Origin: Flavobacterium sp.
GTDB taxonomy: Bacteria > Bacteroidota > Bacteroidia > Flavobacteriales > Flavobacteriaceae
Length of the DNA stretch: 15,319 nucleotides
Assembly: GCA_017984035.1 (NCBI GenBank)
Contig: JAGOAF010000021.1
Span: forward strand, 1 to 15,319
Direction of reading: 5' to 3'
Part shown: positions 7,599 through 15,319 of the stretch, piece after piece
How the letters are laid out: every line of letters starts with the position of its first letter
Position numbering within the stretch: the first letter of the stretch is position 1
Made by a program: the position numbers and the translations under genes
The notes under the pieces: model-generated
What the model saw: only the letters and a program-made list of their open reading frames with translations
What the model was told of the DNA's origin: nothing
Databases searched by the model: none

Positions 7599-7925
7599 TT
7601 ATTTAGTAGCTGGAGCAGCAGGTTCAGCTGGTGTAGCTGGTGTTGCGGCAGGCGCTTCTGATTTTTCGATAATTTTAGATTCAGTATCACTTAAAGCACC
7701 AGTGAAACTTAAGCTTGAAAGTAAAATAAGCGCAATTAATATCGTAGCTAATGTCCAAGTACTTTTATCTAAAAAGTCAGTAGTTTTTTGTACACCACCT
7801 AACATTTGTGATCCACCAATAGAAGAAGATAACCCGCCTCCTTTAGGATTTTGAACCATAATTACTACTACCAATAGAAAGCAAACTATTGTAATTAAAA
7901 CTAAAAAAATTGAAAATGTGCTCAT
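7599..7925 (-). CDS. secG: Preprotein translocase subunit SecG
   Basis: This 108-residue inner-membrane protein is the small accessory subunit of the SecYEG channel. It has two membrane segments (about 5-24 and 57-76). The loop between them contains the SecG signature: VQNPKGGGLSSSIGG (24-38) followed by GGVQKTTDFLDKSTW. A C-terminal tail rich in Ala, Pro and Thr (about 90-107) is longer than in E. coli, a common Bacteroidota variation. It begins two bases after the TPR gene, so the two are co-transcribed and possibly translationally coupled. A strong terminator follows. Confidence 0.95.
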   Translation of the reverse strand: MSTFSIFLVLITIVCFLLVVVIMVQNPKGGGLSSSIGGSQMLGGVQKTTDFLDKSTWTLATILIALILLSSLSFTGALSDTESKIIEKSEAPAATPATPAEPAAPATK

Positions 7926-7927
7926 TG

Positions 7928-8767
7928 TTAATTATTGTTATTTTGTTGTAAAATCGTAATGTCCGAAATACGGTCTGCAAAGAAACTAATTTTTTCTGGA
8001 TATTTCAAAATTAATATTTCATAAGCTTGAATAGCTTTTTGATATTTTTTTTGTTCCAAATACACTTTGGCTAATGTCTCAGTCATCAACATCGAATGGT
8101 CTTCTTTGTTTAAATCAAAAGTTGATGGAGTAGCAGATCCTTGTTTTACGGCTGGGATTTTCGGATTGGTTTCGATAAATTTATCGATTAACTCTAGTTT
8201 TTTCTTTTGCGTTTCGTTTTTAGATGCAAATGTTATTTTTTCATCCTCTGTATCCTTTCTAACTATGGGTTGAATTCTAGAAAGTTGTAACCATTCTTGG
8301 AAAGAGTGTTTTTCATCCGAAGCAAAGTCCAAAGGTTTTCCAATCTCTAATTTTTCTTTAGCAATTTTCGAGTCGGTTGTTGTGTCTTCTTGAGTTAATG
8401 TAGGTGCGGGGGTCTCTAGATAAACTTTAACTGTTTCCTCTATTGTTGTGGCAATGATTTCACTATCCACTACATTAATATCAAGAAGTTCTAATACTTT
8501 TTTGTCGTAATACCCTTTTTGAATAGCTGTGAACGTATCGGAGGTAATAAAGTCAAATAAAACAGTACGATCCGTAGTATGAGCCGCTGTAACTTTTAAT
8601 GCCTGATTGTATTTAAAACTATTTTGATTATACAAACCTTTTAATCGCAAAGCTCTTGCACTTTGAAAATAGGGAAAATCTTCTAAAACATGTGTCAAAG
8701 ATTCTGTTTGCTTTTCATTGATAGCATCGGGTTTATTAATTAAATAAGTATAATCAGTTACATTCAT
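7928..8767 (-). CDS. TPR-containing protein of unknown function
   Basis: This 279-residue protein has no signal peptide and appears cytosolic. The C-terminal part (about 226-262) holds at least one tetratricopeptide repeat: LAKVYLEQKKYQKAIQAYEI followed by LILKYPEK. The N-terminal part (about 20-95) is helical and includes HVLEDFPYFQSARALRLKGL, itself TPR-like. A low-complexity Thr/Glu-rich stretch at about 108-145 joins the two, and the protein ends in an asparagine run (276-279). Gene order lptE, this gene, secG recurs in Flavobacteria as far as I recall. That suggests a role near the secretion or envelope machinery, but I do not recognise a specific function. Confidence 0.8.
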   Translation of the reverse strand: MNVTDYTYLINKPDAINEKQTESLTHVLEDFPYFQSARALRLKGLYNQNSFKYNQALKVTAAHTTDRTVLFDFITSDTFTAIQKGYYDKKVLELLDINVVDSEIIATTIEETVKVYLETPAPTLTQEDTTTDSKIAKEKLEIGKPLDFASDEKHSFQEWLQLSRIQPIVRKDTEDEKITFASKNETQKKKLELIDKFIETNPKIPAVKQGSATPSTFDLNKEDHSMLMTETLAKVYLEQKKYQKAIQAYEILILKYPEKISFFADRISDITILQQNNNN

Positions 8768-8848
8768 AAAGGTTATTTGTATATCGGGTTATTTGTTTAG
8801 TGTTAATTCGAATCAACGAATATAAATAAACAAATCATCATTTTAAGA

Positions 8849-9352
8849 TTACCATTTAGCAAGAGATTCGTTGAATATGTCTTGTGTAATTCGTTCAAAA
8901 ATTTCATCTAAAGCTTTGTTTAAGGTACTACCGTTAAGTTGTGCCGTAGCGGGATAATCATAAAAAAATTCAAATGTTTTTTCAAAATCGTCTTTTTCCG
9001 TTTTTCTATTGGTAAATCGAACATTGACTCTAATTTTTAAACGGTTTTGTGCCGCTTGTTGGTCTGCAGTTGCCGTCATTGGACTGATTCTATAATCAAC
9101 TATTTCGCCTTCATAGGTTAAATCAGCACCATTTTTAACCAAGTTTAAATTCGTCTGATTTTGAATTAAGTCTTGCAAAGTTAAGGTGAACGTTCTATCT
9201 ATTCCAGGCTCAATGATTTCAGCATTATTTTGAAAAAAATTCACTTGGAATGTTTTAGCGTCAATTTTTCCAGTCCCTGTAAAATTATAAACAGAACAAC
9301 TTGAAAGAGTTAGTAAAAATAATATTGTATATAGGTAAAAGATGTTTTTCAT
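8849..9352 (-). CDS. lptE: LptE-family LPS-assembly lipoprotein
   Basis: This 167-residue outer-membrane lipoprotein has a hydrophobic signal segment and a lipobox LTLSSC with Cys19 as the lipidated residue. After it comes SVYNFTGTGKIDAKTFQV, the typical opening of Bacteroidota LptE. The body includes YEGEIVDYRISPMTAT (about 105-120) and NRLKIRVNVRFTNRKTEKDD, the beta-rich LptE fold, and a C-terminal helix DEIFERITQDIFNESLAKW. LptE plugs the LptD channel and helps place lipopolysaccharide in the outer leaflet; lptD is not in the window. It follows the DinB-like gene by 32 bases on the same strand. An 81-base gap separates it from the TPR gene, with no clear promoter or terminator in it. Confidence 0.88.
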   Translation of the reverse strand: MKNIFYLYTILFLLTLSSCSVYNFTGTGKIDAKTFQVNFFQNNAEIIEPGIDRTFTLTLQDLIQNQTNLNLVKNGADLTYEGEIVDYRISPMTATADQQAAQNRLKIRVNVRFTNRKTEKDDFEKTFEFFYDYPATAQLNGSTLNKALDEIFERITQDIFNESLAKW

Positions 9353-9384
9353 TTTTTCAATTTCAAAAAATCAAATGTATTCAT

Positions 9385-9834
9385 TTACTTTGTATTAAGT
9401 AAGCGTCTATGGTAATTTATTTGTCCTAAATGATAGGCTAAATGTGTGGTAAGATGAATTAATACATATTCTGTTGAAGTTTTTTTCTCCCAAATTAAAG
9501 TGGGATATTCTTTTTTTAAATCCGTGGCAGATAATTGGTCCAGTGTATTTTCTATCACACTAATAGTAGCCTCGATGCCCTGAATTAATTGTTCTCGTGG
9601 TACATTTTTTTGAGTAAATTCCAATTCTCGATTTCGGGTATACCCTGTTTTGTTAAGTTCAGCTCCAATGTAAGTGTTTAAATTTCCAATCAGGTGTAAA
9701 GTGAGATTCCCGGCTGAATTGTTTATATCGCTTCTTATTTCCCAAATAGAATTTTCATCAGGATAAGACTCGATTTCGCCTTTTAATTTTGAAAGGTCTC
9801 TTATAAAAATGCTCTTGATTGAATTGACTATCAT
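9385..9834 (-). CDS. DinB-like four-helix protein (DUF1572 type)
   Basis: This 149-residue protein belongs to the DinB/YfiT-like superfamily of four-helix metal-binding bundles. The likely metal ligands are His47 (in LTLHLIGNL), His131 and His135 (in HLTTHLAYHLGQINYHRRL), the expected one-plus-HxxxH arrangement. His127 is a further nearby histidine. Members include thiol transferases using bacillithiol or mycothiol and many uncharacterised proteins, and substrate cannot be assigned here. It is cytosolic, with no signal peptide. It lies between the sigma-54 activator (13-base gap) and lptE, and appears to be a guest in an otherwise envelope-related run. Confidence 0.85.
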   Translation of the reverse strand: MIVNSIKSIFIRDLSKLKGEIESYPDENSIWEIRSDINNSAGNLTLHLIGNLNTYIGAELNKTGYTRNRELEFTQKNVPREQLIQGIEATISVIENTLDQLSATDLKKEYPTLIWEKKTSTEYVLIHLTTHLAYHLGQINYHRRLLNTK

Positions 9835-9847
9835 GGTTTAGCAGTTG

Positions 9848-11113
9848 TTATAAGTCAAATTGTTTTATTTTTCGATACAATGTACGTTCTGAAATTCCTA
9901 ATTCATCAGCAGCTGCTTTTCTTTTTCCTTTGTTTTTTTCCAAAGAGCGTTTGATCATTTCTATTTCTTTTTGTTCTAATTTTAAAATCTCTTCTTCGGC
10001 TTCAATCGTTTCTGCAAAAAGATAGTTGTCTTCTTCGTCATCTTCTTCATAAACTGCTTCCTCTTTTGGAACGTTCAATATGGCTGCTCTAGGTGTTTCT
10101 TCAAAATGAATTTCGTTATCACTTTCTTGGGAACCGTAGATTTTTTTGATTAGATTTTGATTCGTTTCCTGCACTTTCGAACTGCCATTTTTCATTAATT
10201 CTAAAGTAAGTTTTTTCAAATCATGCAAATCACTTTTCATATCAAAAAGGACTTTGTATAAAATTTCTCTCTCGGTATTGAAATCACTATCACTTTTTTT
10301 ATCGCTAATTACAGAAGGTAAATGGGTTCCCTCAGTTGGTAAATAAGATTGTAACGTTAATGCTGTTATATCTCTAGTGGTTTCTAATACTGATAATTGC
10401 TCGGCTACATTTCGCAATTGGCGAATGTTACCACTCCAACGAAATTTTTGTAATAATTGAACGGCATTCTCATCCAATTTTAGGGGTGGCATTTTGTATT
10501 TGTGGGCAAAGTCTGCTGCAAATTTTCTGAATAATAAATGAATATCTTCTTTACGATCACGAAGTGGAGGTAAGCCAATGTCAACTGTGCTTAAACGGTA
10601 ATACAGATCTTCTCTAAACTTTCCTTTTTCAATAGCGTTAAACAAATTAACATTAGTAGCAGCGACAATTCGAACATTGGTTTTCTGTACTTGAGAGGAG
10701 CCTACTTTTATAAATTCGCCATTTTCCAAAACTCGAAGCAAACGAACTTGTGTGGTTAAAGGCAATTCGCCTACTTCATCTAAAAAAATAGTTCCGCCAT
10801 TGGCCACTTCAAAATAGCCTTCACGGGTATTGGTTGCACCTGTAAAAGCCCCTTTTTCGTGTCCGAAAAGTTCACTATCGATCGTACCTTCAGGAATCGC
10901 TCCACAGTTAACAGCAATATATTTTCCGTGTTTGCGATGCGAAAGCGAATGAATTATTTTTGGAATACTTTCTTTTCCAACACCACTTTCCCCGATGACT
11001 AATACCGAAATATCGGTAGGTGCTACTTGAATTGCTTTTTCTATGGCGCGATTTAATTTAGGGTCATTCCCAATAATTTCAAATCGTTGTTTTATTGATT
11101 GAACTGTTTCCAT
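9848..11113 (-). CDS. Sigma-54-dependent transcription activator, AAA+ plus Fis-type HTH
   Basis: This 421-residue regulator activates RNA polymerase carrying sigma-54. The AAA+ domain starts at about residue 10: Walker A GESGVGKE (41-48), the sigma-54-contacting loop GAFTGA (88-93), Walker B TIFLDEVGEL (108-117, Asp112 and Glu113), and RLSTVDIGLPPLRDR (173-187) with arginine-finger candidates. WSGNIRQLRN (226-235) is a variant of the usual WPGNVREL motif. A long linker (about 262-380) is acidic near 355-371, and a Fis-type helix-turn-helix follows (about 382-420, containing KAAADELGISERTLYRKI). There is no N-terminal receiver, GAF or PAS domain, so the activating signal must come through the linker or a partner protein. 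It follows miaB by 26 bases and precedes the DinB-like gene. Target genes are unknown. Confidence 0.93.
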   Translation of the reverse strand: METVQSIKQRFEIIGNDPKLNRAIEKAIQVAPTDISVLVIGESGVGKESIPKIIHSLSHRKHGKYIAVNCGAIPEGTIDSELFGHEKGAFTGATNTREGYFEVANGGTIFLDEVGELPLTTQVRLLRVLENGEFIKVGSSQVQKTNVRIVAATNVNLFNAIEKGKFREDLYYRLSTVDIGLPPLRDRKEDIHLLFRKFAADFAHKYKMPPLKLDENAVQLLQKFRWSGNIRQLRNVAEQLSVLETTRDITALTLQSYLPTEGTHLPSVISDKKSDSDFNTEREILYKVLFDMKSDLHDLKKLTLELMKNGSSKVQETNQNLIKKIYGSQESDNEIHFEETPRAAILNVPKEEAVYEEDDEEDNYLFAETIEAEEEILKLEQKEIEMIKRSLEKNKGKRKAAADELGISERTLYRKIKQFDL

Positions 11114-11139
11114 TTTTTGTTTGGTTTAAATCAGATACT

Positions 11140-12603
11140 TTAAACGTTGTATGCATTCATTTCACTTAAACCTACTGCTTCACCTTTAAGTGTGCCGCTG
11201 GTACAAGAAGTAATTTTTACATTAACAAAATCACCTATTTTATAATTTTCTTTTGGGAATACGACAGTTATGCTTTGTGAATTACGTCCTGAAAACTCTT
11301 CTGTTGACTTTTTAGACACTTTTTCAACTAAAACCTCTACTGTTTGACCGATGAATTCTTCAGAACGGAACCAAGCGTGAGTTTGTTGTAAATCTACTAT
11401 TTCTTGTAAGCGTCTTGCTTTGGTTTCCTCGGTAACGTCGTCTTCCATTTTGCGTCCAGCCAAAGTGCCAGGACGTTCGGAATACGAATACATATATCCA
11501 AAATTATATTTTACATATTCCATTAAACTCAAAGTATCTTGATGATCTGCTTCGGTTTCTGTTGGAAAACCAGCTATCATATCCTGTGAAATAGAACAGT
11601 TTGGGATTATAGATCTGATTTTGTCAATTAACGACATGTATTCTTCACGCGTGTGCAAACGGTTCATTTCCTTTAAAATTCGGTTGCTTCCGGATTGAAC
11701 GGGCAAGTGAATGTGTTTGCAGATATTAGGGTATTTAGCAATCACATGCAGCACTTCTTCGTGCATGTCTTGCGGATTAGAAGTTGAAAATCGAATACGC
11801 ATTTTAGGGAAAGTAATAGCGACAGTTTCTAACAACTGGTCAAAACTAATAGCGGTCGCTTTTTGCATTTCGCTAGCATTTTCAAAATCTTTTTTCAATC
11901 CGCCACCATACCACAAATAGCTATCTACATTTTGCCCTAGAAGCGTAATTTCTTTATACCCATTATCCCATAAGTCTTGAATTTCTTTAAGTATACTTTG
12001 TGGTTCACGACTGCGTTCACGACCTCGGGTGAAAGGCACTACGCAAAACGTACACATATTATCACAACCTCGAGTAATAGAAACCAAAGCGGTTATTCCA
12101 TTACTCATCAATCGAACCGGAGCAATGTCGCCATAAGTTTCATCTTTAGATAGAATCACATTGATAGCGTCACGTCCTTCTTCCACTTCGGCAAGCAAAT
12201 TCGGTAAATCTTTGTAAGCATCTGGTCCTACAACTAAATCCACTATTTTTTCTTCTTCTAAAAACTGACTTTTTAAACGCTCAGCCATACAACCTAGAAC
12301 CCCTACTTTCATTTTGGGATTGATGCGTTTTACAGCATTGTATTTTTCTAAACGTTTGCGAATCGTTTGTTCGGCTTTATCGCGAATGGAGCAGGTATTG
12401 ACCAAGACTAAGTCGGCTTCTTCTAAAACCTGAGTGGTATTAAAACCGTTTTCGGATAAAATAGAAGCTACAATTTCACTGTCAGAAAAATTCATAGCAC
12501 AGCCATAACTCTCTATAAATAGTTTTTTTGTATTCTCTTTCTTATGTTCTAAAACAAGGCTTTCCCCTTGTTTGCTTTCTTCGATTACTTTTTCCATTTT
12601 CAT
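11140..12603 (-). CDS. miaB: tRNA-2-methylthio-N6-dimethylallyladenosine synthase
   Basis: This 487-residue radical-SAM methylthiotransferase adds a methylthio group to N6-isopentenyl-adenosine at position 37 of tRNAs reading UNN codons. The N-terminal UPF0004 domain binds one 4Fe-4S cluster through Cys35 (ESYGCAMN), Cys71 (VNTCSIRDKA) and Cys105 (GVLGCMAER). The radical-SAM cluster is held by Cys180, Cys184 and Cys187 (RGCDNMCTFCVVPFTRGRER). A TRAM domain fills about 410-480 (TVEVLVEKVSKKS to TLKGEAV). Two in-frame ATGs lie at 12603 and 12597; the shorter start (MEKVIEE) is equally possible. The promoter just upstream puts transcription only a few bases before the first ATG. It heads the six-gene run reaching secG. 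Confidence 0.97.
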   Translation of the reverse strand: MKMEKVIEESKQGESLVLEHKKENTKKLFIESYGCAMNFSDSEIVASILSENGFNTTQVLEEADLVLVNTCSIRDKAEQTIRKRLEKYNAVKRINPKMKVGVLGCMAERLKSQFLEEEKIVDLVVGPDAYKDLPNLLAEVEEGRDAINVILSKDETYGDIAPVRLMSNGITALVSITRGCDNMCTFCVVPFTRGRERSREPQSILKEIQDLWDNGYKEITLLGQNVDSYLWYGGGLKKDFENASEMQKATAISFDQLLETVAITFPKMRIRFSTSNPQDMHEEVLHVIAKYPNICKHIHLPVQSGSNRILKEMNRLHTREEYMSLIDKIRSIIPNCSISQDMIAGFPTETEADHQDTLSLMEYVKYNFGYMYSYSERPGTLAGRKMEDDVTEETKARRLQEIVDLQQTHAWFRSEEFIGQTVEVLVEKVSKKSTEEFSGRNSQSITVVFPKENYKIGDFVNVKITSCTSGTLKGEAVGLSEMNAYNV

Positions 12604-12613
12604 TTTTCAAAGT

Positions 12614-12646
12614 GCAAATATACGTCAATTTTAAGAAATATGACAA
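12614..12646 (-). promoter_or_regulatory. Promoter of the miaB-to-secG run
   Basis: On the minus strand TTG (12646-12644) is followed after 21 bases by TATATTTGC (12622-12614), a full match to TAnnTTTG plus C. The expected start is near 12607-12608, so the leader before ATG 12603 is only about four to six bases. If translation starts at ATG 12597 the leader is about 11 bases. Confidence 0.7.
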
Positions 12647-12841
12647 GATGGCAGTCTAGTTTTAACACTAATTTAGAAGTCTTTAGTGGATGAAAATTCA
12701 GCTTAGCATCTTAAAAGTACATATTTAATTATTGATTTTAGGACAGAATAGATTTAATAAATACCCTACCGTTGAAAAGCGTTTTTAATCGATAAAATTT
12801 ACTTTTAAAATTTAATAAACACAAAATTTAAAAAAATCCCA

Positions 12842-12850
12842 TACTTTTGC
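12842..12850 (+). promoter_or_regulatory. -7 element for topA
   Basis: TACTTTTGC is a full match to the Bacteroidota -7 consensus. No TTG lies at the expected distance upstream (the area around 12815-12823 is ACAAAA-rich), so the promoter may be weak or depend on another factor. The predicted leader to ATG 12870 is about 15 bases. Confidence 0.5.
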
Positions 12851-12869
12851 ACCTACAAACAAACGGTAT

Positions 12870-15319
12870 ATGGCAAAGAATTTAGTTATAGTGGAATCAC
12901 CTGCAAAGGCTAAAACAATCGAAAAATTTTTAGGAAGTGACTTTCAAGTTGAATCAAGTTACGGACATATTGCCGACTTACCTTCCAAAGAAATTGGTGT
13001 AGATGTTGAAAATGGTTTCAAACCTAAATATGAAGTTTCGGCCGACAAAAAAGCATTGGTTAGCAAACTGAAAACCTTGTCAAAAAATGCCGAAATGGTT
13101 TGGTTAGCTTCCGATGAGGACCGTGAGGGAGAAGCTATCTCTTGGCACTTATCAGAAGAATTAAAATTAGATAAAAAGAAAACGAAACGCATCGTTTTTC
13201 ATGAAATCACGAAAACGGCTATTCTTAAAGCTATAGATAATCCTCGTGAAATTGACTATAATTTAGTGAATGCGCAACAAGCACGTCGTGTTTTAGACCG
13301 CTTGGTGGGTTATGAATTATCGCCTGTTTTGTGGAGAAAAGTGAAAGGCGGACTTTCTGCCGGTCGAGTGCAATCTGTTTCTGTTCGATTGATCGTAGAA
13401 CGTGAGCGTGAGATTCAAAACTTCAAACCAGTAGCTAGTTATTCGGTTACTGCGGAGTTTATAAACGAAGCTGGAAAAACAGTAAAGGCGAAGTTGCCTA
13501 AAAATTTCAATACTAAAAAAGAAGCGGAAGATTTTTTGCAAAAAAACAGCGCTTCCACATATAAAGTAGGAGAGTTAGAAACAAAACCAACTAAAAAATC
13601 TCCTACAGGTCCATTTACCACTTCTACTTTACAACAAGAAGCAGCTCGTAAATTGTATTTTCCTGTCGGAATTACCATGCAATTAGCGCAGCGTTTGTAT
13701 GAAGCGGGTTTAATTACCTATATGAGAACGGATAGTGTGAATTTGTCTAAAGAGGCAATGGATGCAGCTCAGGCAGAGATTATTAAATCTTACGGAAAAG
13801 AATTTTCTAAACCTCGTACGTTTACAAATAAAAGCAAAGGGGCTCAAGAAGCTCACGAAGCGATTCGTCCTACGGATATGTCGCGTCACACTGTAAATAT
13901 TGACCGTGATCAAGCGCGTTTGTATGATTTGATTTGGAAAAGAACCTTGGCTTCTCAAATGAGTGATGCGGAGTTAGAACGTACCAATGTAAAAATTGAA
14001 GCGAACAATCATACCGAAGTATTTACAGCTTCGGGTGAAGTTTTGCTTTTTGAAGGTTTTCTAAAAGTGTATTTAGAAGGACATGATGAAGATGAAGAAG
14101 AGCAAGAAGGAATGTTACCTGCACTAAAAGTAAACGAACGATTAGAAAACAATTTCATTTCAGCAACCGAAAGGTATACAAGACCTGCGGCTAGATATAC
14201 CGAGGCTTCATTAGTGAAAAAACTAGAAGAATTAGGAATTGGTCGTCCTTCAACCTACGCACCAACAATTTCTACTATTATCAACAGAAATTATGTTGAA
14301 AAAGGCAATTTAGAAGGTCAAGAAAGAAAATACACCCAACTGACTTTGCAATCTGGTAAGGTAGGGGAGAAAATATTAAAAGAAAACACTGGTTCAGATA
14401 AAGGAAAATTAGTACCAACTGATATTGGAACGATTGTAACGGATTTCTTAGTGAAGAATTTTGGGGCTATTTTAGATTACAATTTTACAGCAAAAGTAGA
14501 GCAGGATTTTGACGAAATTGCCGAAGGAAATATCGAATGGGCTAAAATGATGCAGGAATTCTATGATAAGTTTCACCCTAATGTGAAAGACGTAGAAGCC
14601 AATGCTGATAGAGAAAGTGGGGAACGAATTTTAGGGACAGATCCTGCAACAGGCAAACCGGTTTCAGTTCGTTTAGGAAAATTTGGACCGATGGCTCAAA
14701 TTGGAGATGCTGAGGATGAAGACAAGAAATTTGCCAGTTTAAAAATCGATCAAAATATTGGGAATATTACTTTAGAGGACGCTTTAAATCTCTTTTTATT
14801 GCCTAAAAATTTAGGTTTGTATAAAGGAGAAGAGGTTGAGGTAAGCAATGGTCGTTATGGACCTTATATTCGACATGGAGCCGCTTTCATTTCTTTACCA
14901 AAAGGCGAAGATCCTTTGGATGTTGCAATGGAAAGAGCACAAGAATTAATTGATGAAAAAGCACAGGCTGATGCGCCAATTGCTACTTACAAAGGTTTGG
15001 GTGTCCAAAAAGGAGTAGGTCGTTTTGGAGCTTTTATCAAATGGGATGGTCTGTTTATAAATGTAAGTAAAAAGTACAATTTTGATAATTTATCGCAGTC
15101 TGATATTGAAGAATTGATTGAAGATAAATTGCAAAAAAATATTGACAAAGTAATTCATAATTGGTCAGCCGAAGGCATCTTGGTAGAAAAAGCCCGTTGG
15201 GGACGTTCTGTTATTACCAAAGGTAAAATCAAAATTGAATTAAGCAAAGACGTGGATGCAAGTAAATTAACCTTGGAAGAAGTTCAAGAACTGATTGCTA
15301 AGAAAACACCTGCTAAAAA
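12870..15319 (+). CDS. topA: DNA topoisomerase I, 3' end beyond the window
   Basis: This type IA topoisomerase relaxes negative supercoils by transient single-strand cleavage. It runs off the window after 816 codons. The Toprim domain has Glu9 (IVESPAKAKTIEKFL) and the Asp-x-Asp-x-Glu triad Asp82, Asp84, Glu86 (SDEDREGEAISWH). The catalytic tyrosine is Tyr284 in ITYMRTDSV, and HEAIRPT (329-335) is conserved. Acidic residues fill about 404-413 between core segments. From about residue 590 there are three Toprim-C-type repeats, each with a G-R/K-F/Y-G core: LGKFGPMAQIG, NGRYGPYIRHG and VGRFGAFIKW. I read no cysteine in the protein so far, so the E. coli-type zinc fingers are absent. The start at 12870 is supported by the family N-terminus MAKNLVIVESPAKAKTI. 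Confidence 0.97.
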   Translation, partial: MAKNLVIVESPAKAKTIEKFLGSDFQVESSYGHIADLPSKEIGVDVENGFKPKYEVSADKKALVSKLKTLSKNAEMVWLASDEDREGEAISWHLSEELKLDKKKTKRIVFHEITKTAILKAIDNPREIDYNLVNAQQARRVLDRLVGYELSPVLWRKVKGGLSAGRVQSVSVRLIVEREREIQNFKPVASYSVTAEFINEAGKTVKAKLPKNFNTKKEAEDFLQKNSASTYKVGELETKPTKKSPTGPFTTSTLQQEAARKLYFPVGITMQLAQRLYEAGLITYMRTDSVNLSKEAMDAAQAEIIKSYGKEFSKPRTFTNKSKGAQEAHEAIRPTDMSRHTVNIDRDQARLYDLIWKRTLASQMSDAELERTNVKIEANNHTEVFTASGEVLLFEGFLKVYLEGHDEDEEEQEGMLPALKVNERLENNFISATERYTRPAARYTEASLVKKLEELGIGRPSTYAPTISTIINRNYVEKGNLEGQERKYTQLTLQSGKVGEKILKENTGSDKGKLVPTDIGTIVTDFLVKNFGAILDYNFTAKVEQDFDEIAEGNIEWAKMMQEFYDKFHPNVKDVEANADRESGERILGTDPATGKPVSVRLGKFGPMAQIGDAEDEDKKFASLKIDQNIGNITLEDALNLFLLPKNLGLYKGEEVEVSNGRYGPYIRHGAAFISLPKGEDPLDVAMERAQELIDEKAQADAPIATYKGLGVQKGVGRFGAFIKWDGLFINVSKKYNFDNLSQSDIEELIEDKLQKNIDKVIHNWSAEGILVEKARWGRSVITKGKIKIELSKDVDASKLTLEEVQELIAKKTPAK

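Larger units (their letters stand above)
12604..12869. other. Divergent intergenic region between miaB and topA
   Basis: This 266-base gap separates two genes read away from each other. It holds the miaB promoter at its left end and a -7 element for topA at its right end. I see no open reading frame of note, no strong hairpin and no RNA gene in the middle. A 6-bp inverted repeat, CACTAA and TTAGTG around 12666-12690, is weak. Confidence 0.6.

Noticed and set aside
7588..7854. Plus-strand open frame of 88 residues opposite secG.
   Set aside because: Its Ala/Gly-rich start is only the complement of the Ala/Pro-rich SecG tail, and it overlaps a clearly real gene.
8768..8848. Internal promoter between lptE and the TPR gene.
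   Set aside because: The nearest match to TAnnTTTG on the minus strand (TATATTCG) is imperfect and has no -33 partner at the right distance.

Overview
The window looks like a chromosomal segment of a Flavobacterium-like member of the Bacteroidota. The DNA is AT-rich. Several genes are preceded by the Bacteroidota -7 promoter element TAnnTTTG. Family content also fits this phylum: an HYC_CC_PP-type protein, a MORN-repeat protein with a TonB C-terminal domain, a lipoprotein LptE next to a TPR protein and secG, and a topoisomerase I with Toprim-C repeats. I see no rRNA, tRNA, CRISPR array, insertion sequence or phage gene.

Layout. (1) 1-93 is the 5' end of rpsO (minus), with its promoter at 149-182. 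(2) 205-1647 is a minus-strand pair: a GAF-domain protein related to free methionine-(R)-sulfoxide reductase, then a secreted MORN/TonB-C protein. (3) 1777-4666 is a plus-strand, apparently co-transcribed trio: a small secreted cysteine-rich HYC_CC_PP protein, a TonB-dependent receptor and a secreted heavy-metal-associated (HMA) domain protein. All three carry adjacent cysteine pairs, and a long hairpin lies between the first two. (4) 4764-5441 is a DedA-family membrane protein, which converges on groEL across a perfect 14-bp stem terminator. (5) 5531-7463 is groES-groEL (minus), with a sigma-54-like promoter motif upstream and no CIRCE element. (6) 7599-12603 is a six-gene minus-strand run reading miaB, sigma-54 activator, DinB-like, lptE, TPR protein, secG. 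It starts at a good promoter and ends at a strong hairpin. (7) 12870 to the end is topA (plus), cut off by the window edge.

How the parts work together. Much of the window is housekeeping: translation, tRNA modification, protein folding, secretion, LPS export and DNA topology. The accessory part is the trio at 1777-4666. It reads as an envelope system that handles a soft metal, most likely copper: an outer-membrane receptor flanked by two small secreted cysteine-rich proteins. That function is inferred from motifs and gene order. The sigma-54 activator in the miaB-secG run has an intact GAFTGA loop, so it should act on sigma-54 promoters. The motif upstream of groES is one possible local target, but nothing here proves the link.
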